The notes beneath the pieces are model-generated. The model was not told the origin of the DNA and ran no database searches. It was given only the letters and a program-made list of their open reading frames with translations. A program made the translations under genes and the position numbers. From NCBI GenBank assembly GCA_963707665.1, contig CAVPQU010000020.1, forward strand, positions 12,321 to 76,320: a stretch of DNA of 64,000 bases, in the 5' to 3' direction. The stretch comes from DATJCV01 sp963707665. GTDB lineage: Bacteria > Pseudomonadota > Gammaproteobacteria > Burkholderiales > Burkholderiaceae_D. Shown here one piece after another: positions 57,785 to 64,000 of this stretch (positions are counted from its first letter, which is position 1; each line of letters starts with the position of its first letter).

Positions 57785-57997
57785 ATGGAAGCAATGTCGA
57801 ATTGGATTATTTACAACAAAGAATGGTTGTTCTCAGGTGGCGGTATTGTGCTCGTCGCTTGGGTAGGGCGAATCCTTTTCAAGAGAATGCAGGCCTCGTC
57901 TACGCAGACTATCCGGTCGGGTGATAGCTCAAACAATGTTCAGGCAGGTCGCGACGCCTATATCGGAATTAAGAAAAAGAGCAACGATGTGGAATAA
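57785..57997 (+). CDS. Small single-pass membrane protein with GDxSxNVxAGxDxY tail
   Basis: The 70-residue protein has a short N-terminal WIIYNKEWLFSGGG, one membrane helix (about 18-32, GGGIVLVAWVGRILF) and a basic KRMQ stop, so the C-terminus probably faces the cytoplasm. The tail carries QTIRSGDSSNNVQAGRDAYIGI (about 40-61). The same pattern opens the next gene product. I know no function; a membrane anchor or trigger for the following TPR/PIN protein is an inference. AGGAGG precedes the ATG; the gene overlaps the next by 11 nt. Confidence 0.7.
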   Translation: MEAMSNWIIYNKEWLFSGGGIVLVAWVGRILFKRMQASSTQTIRSGDSSNNVQAGRDAYIGIKKKSNDVE

Positions 57998-60590
57998 GGG
58001 TAAGCAGGCAATTTCCGCAGGGGATCAGTCAACAAATGTGATCGCCGGTGGAGATGTCTATCTCAATCTTGGGGAAAATGTTCCGACGGAGCTTGTCGAC
58101 CAAAAAATAGAAGAAGAACTTGAAAAACTGAAGAAGTCCCGATTCTTCGATGAGTTCGACACGACTGGATCGTCGTTGCGGCTTGGGAGACGTCTTGCAG
58201 AGGGGAATCTTTCGGGTGGGTCGGACGCAGTAAGGGGGCGGGCGTTGGCGTGGTGCGCCAGATTATTATCTCGTTCAGAGAATATCGAGAGGGGGGTAGA
58301 GTTTCTGAACTGCGCGAAAGACCTCGGAAATTTTGTAGAAGCCAGGATTGCAGAAGCATTTATTCTTTCCCAGAAGGGGGATAAGGCAGCATCACTTAAG
58401 GCCCTTGCCGAGATCGATTCGGACGTTTCACATTCTGCTGGCTTGCTGATTGTGGCATATCATGACGGCGCCGAAGGCGCTCTAAGGTGGATGAATGATG
58501 CGGGCTACACAGTCGGGAAGCTGGATTCGGACGGCAAGGGCTTTCTCTTAAGCCATCAGCTTCAACTCGGTCGTTGGGGCGATGTCGAGCAGACGGCCGG
58601 TGCGCTTATCGAGGCGGACTTTGACGAGACTCCAGTTCTCCACCATTTGGCAGCTTTGGCAACGCTGTTGCCCACCGTCCCGCGGGATTTTCGCGCTATT
58701 GTTCTGACACAGGTTCCCTTTGAAGTGCGGGAATTTCCCCTAGCGTCAGATGCCGTTGCGATGGATGCGCGGCGTGCGGCTCACCAACACTTTCTCAATG
58801 CGGTTGAGGCCGCAAAGAAGTTGGCTTGTCCGGGCGCTGCGGGAACGGATGACGAGTATGCGCTTTGGCTCGAAATGCGCGACCCAGCGCAGAGCGCACA
58901 CGGCAAGAACAGGTTGCAAAACAAACTTCGCGATTCAAACACCGCGCTCGGTTTCGTCCACTATGCACTTAAGTTCGGCATCAAATTGGACCTAGACGCA
59001 GTCGAACGGGATATTGAACGGAGTATCGCCATAAATGGTGGAATGACCATTGATGCTGCTATTGCTCGTTTCGCCCTTGCATTTACGCAGTCGACTCCCG
59101 AGGAGGCGGCCAACTATATCTCCCGCTACCACAATCAACTCTCTGGCCACATCGATGCCAAACTGATGCGGCATCGTTATATCGAATTGCTTTCGCGCGC
59201 GGGTTTGATCGAGAGGGCGAACGAGGTACTCGACTGGCTGCTAGAAGAGGGAATCCCTGCTGAACAAGAAAATAGTCTCCGAAGGATTATTTCCGAGGCC
59301 AAAGGGAGTGATCCAATTGAATCTCGTAAAGCACAATACGAAACGACAGGGGCTCTTGGCGATCTAATTAGCCTTGTCGCTGAGTTGGAAAAGCATCAGC
59401 ACTGGGACGACCTGTGCATATTTGGCGGACGTCTATTTGAAAAGACGCATTCTCTTAGCGACGCAGAGCGCCTCGTGAATGCCTTCAACAATACGCACAA
59501 ATCAGAAGCACTGGTTGGTTTTTTAAAAGAAAACGCCGACCTGCTATCGCAATCCAGCAGCTTGCGTATGTCTTTCGCTTGGGGGTTGTACCACGAAGGT
59601 ACATTTCTTGAAGCCCGTGTTGAGCTGGAGAAACTGAGTGATGAGGTGGGCAGCAGGAACTACCGTGCGCTACAGGTGAATCTCGGGATTGCGACTGGTG
59701 ACTGGGCCTCCCTTTCCGCCTACATTGCCGATGAATACCGGAACAGAGACGACAGGAGCGCACATGACCTGATCGGTGCTGCACGATTGGCGCTTCATTT
59801 GGGTTTGCCGCATGCCAAGGATTTAGTCTTCGCGGCAGCGGCCAAGGCCAATGATGATCCCGCCGTCCTGACCGCCGCATACTTCATTGCAACAAGTGCA
59901 GGTTGGGAGATCGATCCGCAGGTATTCCAATGGCTCCAAAAGGCAGCGGACCTGTCAGGAGACGACGGCCCGCTCCAAACAATGAGCCTGAAGGACATTC
60001 TTGATCGAAAGCCAGAATGGGATCGCCGCGAATCAGAAACATGGCGCTTGTTGGCGCAAGTTCAAATACCGATCTTTCTTGCAGCCCAATCACTTAATCG
60101 GACGCTCATTGACCTTATGATTTTCCCGGCTCTATCCAATCTCACGGAGCCTGATCCGAGGAGGAGAAGCGCAATTCCTGCCTACAGCGGCAAGCGCGTG
60201 TCGTTGAAATTTGTTGTCAGCGGAAAAGCGGTTGTTCTGGATGCAACCGCTCTGCTTACCTTGAGTTTCTTGAAGATATTTGATGTGGCGCTCGATACCT
60301 TTGGAACTGTTTATATTCCGCATTCGACCCTGGGGTGGCTATTTGAGGAACGTCAAAAAGCAGCTTTCCATCAGCCTAGCCGTATAGTGAATGCACGCAC
60401 GGTTCGGGATTTTCTGGCAACAGATGTGCTGAAAAAATTTAATCCTAGTGCCGTTGCAAATAGCGACCTCTCTGTCCAGATTGGCGACGAGCTGGCGGCA
60501 TTGATCGCCGAGGCGGAGAAGTTACGGGACGGTGAAGATCTGCAGCATATCGTCGTCCGTTCCGCCCGGTGCATCGACTTTCCAGCCTGA
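57987..60590 (+). CDS. Large TPR-like repeat protein with C-terminal PIN-like start; probable N-terminal part of a longer TPR/PIN protein
   Basis: The 867-residue product starts MWNKGKQAISAGDQSTNVIAGGDVYLNL, with the same motif as the upstream membrane protein. Residues about 45-720 are helical and TPR/SEL1-like in rhythm (for example GVEFLNCAKDLGNFVEARIAEAFILSQKGDKAASLKALAEI). From about 745 comes a PIN-like beginning, VVLDATALLTLSFLKIFDVALDTFGTVYIPHSTLGWLFEE (acidic residue D752). It ends in TGA overlapping the ATG of the next frame (TGATG). Alternatively a lost base near 60567 splits one protein of about 1,266 residues: reading on in the other frame gives PVHRLSSLMEEEADLSEH. I recall a predicted conflict family of TPR, GreA/B C-terminal and PIN domains; membership is unproven. 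Confidence 0.65.
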   Translation: MWNKGKQAISAGDQSTNVIAGGDVYLNLGENVPTELVDQKIEEELEKLKKSRFFDEFDTTGSSLRLGRRLAEGNLSGGSDAVRGRALAWCARLLSRSENIERGVEFLNCAKDLGNFVEARIAEAFILSQKGDKAASLKALAEIDSDVSHSAGLLIVAYHDGAEGALRWMNDAGYTVGKLDSDGKGFLLSHQLQLGRWGDVEQTAGALIEADFDETPVLHHLAALATLLPTVPRDFRAIVLTQVPFEVREFPLASDAVAMDARRAAHQHFLNAVEAAKKLACPGAAGTDDEYALWLEMRDPAQSAHGKNRLQNKLRDSNTALGFVHYALKFGIKLDLDAVERDIERSIAINGGMTIDAAIARFALAFTQSTPEEAANYISRYHNQLSGHIDAKLMRHRYIELLSRAGLIERANEVLDWLLEEGIPAEQENSLRRIISEAKGSDPIESRKAQYETTGALGDLISLVAELEKHQHWDDLCIFGGRLFEKTHSLSDAERLVNAFNNTHKSEALVGFLKENADLLSQSSSLRMSFAWGLYHEGTFLEARVELEKLSDEVGSRNYRALQVNLGIATGDWASLSAYIADEYRNRDDRSAHDLIGAARLALHLGLPHAKDLVFAAAAKANDDPAVLTAAYFIATSAGWEIDPQVFQWLQKAADLSGDDGPLQTMSLKDILDRKPEWDRRESETWRLLAQVQIPIFLAAQSLNRTLIDLMIFPALSNLTEPDPRRRSAIPAYSGKRVSLKFVVSGKAVVLDATALLTLSFLKIFDVALDTFGTVYIPHSTLGWLFEERQKAAFHQPSRIVNARTVRDFLATDVLKKFNPSAVANSDLSVQIGDELAALIAEAEKLRDGEDLQHIVVRSARCIDFPA

Positions 60591-61786
60591 TGGAAGAAGA
60601 AGCGGACCTTTCTGAACATGCGGCTGTTTTGAGCAGCTGCCTTGCTGTGGTGGGGAAGTTGAGACGGAAAGGGGTAATTACCGCCGATGAGGAAAAACGG
60701 GCGCGCGCTTATTTGCAGCTGCACGAGAAGCCGTGGCCAAATCAGCCTGACATTGCCGATGGTGCAACCCTATACCTTGATGATCTCGCTATCACGTATT
60801 TTTTGCATCTGGGCCTGCTTGGAAAACTCAAAGCGGCGGGCCTAACGGCTGTAGCTTCTCCACGAGAGCTTTCTGACGTGGACGCCCTCATTTCTTACGA
60901 GCGCATTTCCGAAGAAGTTAAGGATGTCATAGAACGCATACGGATCTCTCTGAATTCCCGGATCGAATCCGGACATGTCAGGGTGAGTGGCAGACGCAAC
61001 GTTTACAAGGGGGAAACGAAATCTATCCCGGAACATCCATCATTCGGTATTCTTGCTCTGGTGCCCCAATGTGATGTTGCGATTATTGATGACAGATTCC
61101 TTAATCAGCATGCGAACATCGACAGCGGAAGCACGCAGGTGCCAATTATCTCCACCTTGGACTTGCTGGATGCTTTGGTAGTGGACGGTAATTTGTCGGA
61201 TGAAGACCGTCTTGAGCATCGGACGCGGCTTCGCCGGGCCGGATATTTCTTCGTTCCTGTAACGGTAGAAGAACTTGATCGGTGTTTGAAGGAATCAACT
61301 TTTTCCAAAGGAGAGATAGTTGAAACGGCTGAACTGAAGGCTATCCGGGAATCCGTCCTCCGCGTCAGAATGAGTGCTTGGCTGCGGCTCCCCGAGGAAA
61401 CGCCTTGGCTGGACGGAACGCTGAAAGCTTTTATTCATGTTCTTAGAAATCTGTGGAGGGACAAGGCCGATATCGGAGAGGTCACTGCGCTCTCAAACTG
61501 GATCGTCGAACAAATCGACGTTCGAGGGTGGGCACACAGCCTTGCACCAGAAAGTGCTGACAATGTCGTTCGGATAAGGCGTGCCGCACATATCCTCTTA
61601 CTACTTACGTCACCTATCGGTGTCCAGCAAAGCGTTGTGGACGCATACTGGAACTGGGTGGAAGAAAGGGTTTTGGCTCCAATAGAGGAGCAGTTTCCCG
61701 AGGTGTACGAGTGGCTTGTCGACTGGTACCGCAGCCACGTTGACGAAATTGCCAAAACTCAGCTTTCGACAGAGGGCGACTCGTGA
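60590..61786 (+). CDS. PIN-like nuclease domain protein; probable C-terminal part of the preceding TPR/PIN protein
   Basis: From the ATG at 60590 the product has 398 residues. It contains LYLDDLAITYFLHLGLLGKLKAAG (acidic pair D64-D65) and CDVAIIDDRFLNQHANID (D167-D168), which fit the spaced carboxylates of a PIN ribonuclease site. The rest is helical, including ETPWLDGTLKAFIHVLRNLW and VRIRRAAHILLLLTSPIGV. A GTG at 60569 is a possible longer start. Its tight TGATG junction with the previous gene allows either translational coupling or a single fused protein. It should be cytoplasmic and cleave RNA if the acidic residues are placed as predicted. Confidence 0.65.
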   Translation: MEEEADLSEHAAVLSSCLAVVGKLRRKGVITADEEKRARAYLQLHEKPWPNQPDIADGATLYLDDLAITYFLHLGLLGKLKAAGLTAVASPRELSDVDALISYERISEEVKDVIERIRISLNSRIESGHVRVSGRRNVYKGETKSIPEHPSFGILALVPQCDVAIIDDRFLNQHANIDSGSTQVPIISTLDLLDALVVDGNLSDEDRLEHRTRLRRAGYFFVPVTVEELDRCLKESTFSKGEIVETAELKAIRESVLRVRMSAWLRLPEETPWLDGTLKAFIHVLRNLWRDKADIGEVTALSNWIVEQIDVRGWAHSLAPESADNVVRIRRAAHILLLLTSPIGVQQSVVDAYWNWVEERVLAPIEEQFPEVYEWLVDWYRSHVDEIAKTQLSTEGDS

Positions 61787-62963
61787 CCAACACCCCTTAC
61801 GAAAGAGCCGCAATGGCATGTGCCGCGGCCAACCTTTTTCCGCCACTCATACGAAAGAGTTTGCTCAATGAGCAAAGCTTCAGGGAAAAATACGACCTCA
61901 AGATGGAAGCTACGATTGCCTTCGGGTCGAGCGGTGTTTCTGTTCAGCGATCGGGGCTTTTCGATGCTATTCGTACCGTCCTTGCCGGTGAAAGTCCTGT
62001 TGTCCTGACTGACGCTGAAGGTCGAACATGGAGTCTGACTATTGATGCACGTGAAGGTGAATTTTCGAACCTTGTCCTTTCCGGCGATCAACAGCGGTTA
62101 GTGCTGCCTGAATTCTTTGTCCTTTCAGGGGATGTCGCTACACGCATCCGCTCTTTCGAAAAATCCGCTTCAGACGTGAATCTTCCGCTCAGTGCTCAGG
62201 AAAAATGGCGGAACATTCTGGAAGCGCGTGCGTTCGAAGACGATGAAGTCGATACTTTTAACAGTGACATACGCGATACGCCGGTCCATGTGGAACGGAC
62301 GATAAGAAGCGAAATCACGGCAGGCGAAAGCAATGTTTCGTCGTTAGTTCCAATTCGCGGCGGTACTTTAAAAGACTGGTTGGCGCTTATGACGGAAGCG
62401 GTTCTATACAGGATTATGCCGCCGGCGCAGGTCGCGAAGTCTTTGGGCAACTGACAGAGTGGCGGCCTTACGAGGGCTTCCTCTTCAGCTTGCTACTTTC
62501 TTCTCATTCGGCGCTGACCGCCGAAATCAGAGCCGATCATCTTGATCAGGAGGGCTTGAAAAGAGCGTTCGACTATCTGGAGAAACACGGAGACGCTCTC
62601 TCTCAGTTGGGGGCGTTCGAAGTCGGACTGCGCATTCTTCCAGATAGGCCGGAGGTCGAACCTTTTCTACTGCGTCTCGCTCATCGAATCCGAGAACGAC
62701 GACGAGTAAAGGGTAAAACCAGTGAATTCACGCTGTTCTCAGCTTTGTTCGTTCTGGTCGATGGAGAACTGGCCAGAACACGCCTTATGGCCGAGGAGCC
62801 ACCCTTTTATCGAAGACTGGCGTCATTGGCACAGGCTGCATTGATCCATCGCCAGCTTGTCCAATGTGGAATTGATTACGATCACTTTTCCAAGTGGGCG
62901 TTCAGCAGTCGCGGCGAGCAGTTTTACATGCAGTCTTTTGCAGACATGCGTACTGAGCAATGA
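61783..62963 (+). CDS. Unknown protein of the accessory operon, frame break near 62412
   Basis: The gene starts with GTG overlapping the previous stop (GTGA). Read as one protein with a lost base near 62412 it has about 393 residues: MTNTPYERAAMACAAANLFPP... up to ALMTEAVLY, then RDYAAGAGREVFGQLTEWRPYEGFLFSLLLSSHSALTAEIRADHL and a helical C-terminal half with LSQLGAFEVGLRILPDRPEVEPFLLRLAHRIRERR. Without the lost base it would be a 223-residue protein ending at 62454 plus a separate frame. I recognise no domain; the N-terminal half looks beta-rich and the rest helical. Confidence 0.6.
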
Positions 62964-63709
62964 AATACCGATTGGTGGCTCCATCTCAATTGCAGGCGGA
63001 CTTCTTCGGTCGCATCATAATTGCAGGTAGCAATTTTCAGGAAAACCTCGGGAACAGAGAGCTGCGCGAAACTATCCTCGGTGACGGAGAGCAAAGCCTT
63101 ATTAAACGGTGCGAGTTTCCGCGCCCTTACTTTCCGGGGCCACTCGAAGGTGCTGAAGATAACTCAAATGCCTTGCCTAATGACCTTGCTCGTGTCATTG
63201 AAGAACAGCTCAACAGCGACGAAGTCGAAGCGGCCGCGTTTATAGCTCTCGTCAACTCGGCGATGATTTTCAGGATTCCATCCGGTCAGGCGGAGTTGGC
63301 GGCAAAGGCTCTTAGACTGGGTAACTATACGCTCTCTAATCTGAAGGATAAATTCCAGCTGATAGGTATTCTCAACGGTCTGGCCATAGTAGCCGCAGTA
63401 TCCCGAAACTTGGCGTTGGCCGACGATCTTCGCATTCTTGTGCGTCGTTATCGACACGATTCTCAATATGGCTTCTCTGTCGATGAAGCTGTGAGGATGG
63501 CTCTTATAGCATCCGCTGCCCGGGAAGAACTCATGGAATGGCGAGGATTTGCGGGTGACTGGTTGACCGAGCTTGCATTTGGCGAATTGGAAGGAGATGA
63601 GGGCGAAGTCCTTCATTCTCATTTATCGGCGTTGCTTCATTCAGTGCCCGAATTGTGGATTTCTTGCGCCAGGGCAGATGCGGCGCTGCGGGCATGGTGT
63701 TGTCGCTGA
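62960..63709 (+). CDS. Unknown helical protein, last gene of the accessory operon
   Basis: The 249-residue protein overlaps the previous gene by 4 nt (ATGA). It starts MKYRLVAPSQLQADFFGRIIIAGSNFQEN and is mostly helical (VEAAAFIALVNSAMIFRI, FQLIGILNGLAIVAAVSRNLALADDLRILVRRYRHD). No catalytic motif is visible. It could instead be the C-terminal continuation of the preceding protein if another base is missing at the junction. I infer a role with the TPR/PIN protein only from position. Confidence 0.55.
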   Translation: MKYRLVAPSQLQADFFGRIIIAGSNFQENLGNRELRETILGDGEQSLIKRCEFPRPYFPGPLEGAEDNSNALPNDLARVIEEQLNSDEVEAAAFIALVNSAMIFRIPSGQAELAAKALRLGNYTLSNLKDKFQLIGILNGLAIVAAVSRNLALADDLRILVRRYRHDSQYGFSVDEAVRMALIASAAREELMEWRGFAGDWLTELAFGELEGDEGEVLHSHLSALLHSVPELWISCARADAALRAWCCR

Positions 63710-64000
63710 TGTAATTGCCGGGAGAGTTTGGGCACGTTGTGCTGGCCAGCCGGGCCATCTGATAAGGGCGTACTGGCCAACGCTCGCAGCTTGCGCGGCT
63801 AATGGCTGCTGTTGGACGTCTGCTTTCTGAAAGCTCCAACGCCACCTCCGGGTCGATTTCTGCCAGTGAATATAATCACTGCGGAATGACCGCTCCGTTG
63901 GCGATCAAGCAGCGGCCTTGGTGAAGGCGGCTATAAAACCTGTGCAAGCGCCTGAAACCCGCCATGCAGAGCCTTCAAGGCGTATGCAAGCGATATGACG
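63710..64000. other. Right end of window after the accessory operon
   Basis: These 291 bp contain no supported gene. A plus-strand frame near the edge (GDQAAALVKAAIKPVQAPETRHAEPS) could be a small or partial product, but I see no start or family signal. The right boundary of the accessory block is not visible. Confidence 0.35.

Noticed and set aside
63531..63845. Minus-strand 104-codon frame at the right end
   Set aside because: It overlaps the end of the operon's last gene, has no ribosome site, and shows no recognisable protein pattern.

Overview
The window is about 64 kb of GC-rich DNA (roughly 64% by eye) from a betaproteobacterium, most likely order Burkholderiales and probably family Oxalobacteraceae. 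I infer this from gene content (RdgC, EttA, Rnk, Kup, RarD, a PaoABC aldehyde oxidoreductase, liv-type ABC transport linked to acyl-CoA ligases) and from the hairpin repeat built on CTTACTTTCTTTG. No rRNA or marker gene is present, so this placement is an inference.

Layout. 1-8.8 kb: truncated NYN-LOTUS protein, LtrA, ROK sugar kinase, GH15 glycosidase, DinB, RdgC and small proteins. 9.3-15.2 kb: DUF3311 protein with a sodium:solute symporter, then paoABC. 15.3-24.7 kb: Mpo1-like protein, FadH-like reductase, Rnk, DUF218 and lipoamide-dehydrogenase-like proteins, envelope proteins and a dihaem cytochrome c. 24.9-39.5 kb: tRNA-Arg(CCG), methyltransferase, MscL, LD-carboxypeptidase, diguanylate cyclase, RarD, Kup, EttA, MFS protein, dioxygenase and AhpD-like protein. 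39.5-49.5 kb: a Crp/Fnr regulator beside an uptake-and-activation cluster (acyl-CoA synthetase, livG, livH, livM, livK, livF, phenylacetate-CoA-ligase-like protein). 49.6-57.3 kb: GST, a LysR regulator divergent from a binding protein with mmsA and mmsB, a cupin and a LysE exporter. 57.8-63.7 kb: an AT-richer accessory operon of overlapping genes (small membrane protein, TPR protein ending in PIN-like domains, two unknown proteins) that looks like a conflict or defence system.

Two things stand out beyond ordinary annotation. First, seven intergenic elements consist of the heptamer ATACTCC (or ATACCCC) repeated at a fixed spacing of 53 nt (54 in one copy), with a conserved AAA about 19 nt before the second heptamer and otherwise different interiors. 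Second, the 57.8-63.7 kb operon joins a membrane-anchored peptide to a TPR/PIN protein, and both carry the same GDxSxNVxAGxDxY motif.

A caution: at least ten conserved metabolic genes carry single-base indels that break the frame (GH15, symporter twice, paoA, fadH twice, S66 peptidase, livK, mmsA, mmsB). This is more likely residual sequencing error than widespread gene decay, and apparent frame breaks in the accessory operon should be read the same way. I report such genes as one CDS over the full span and name the break.
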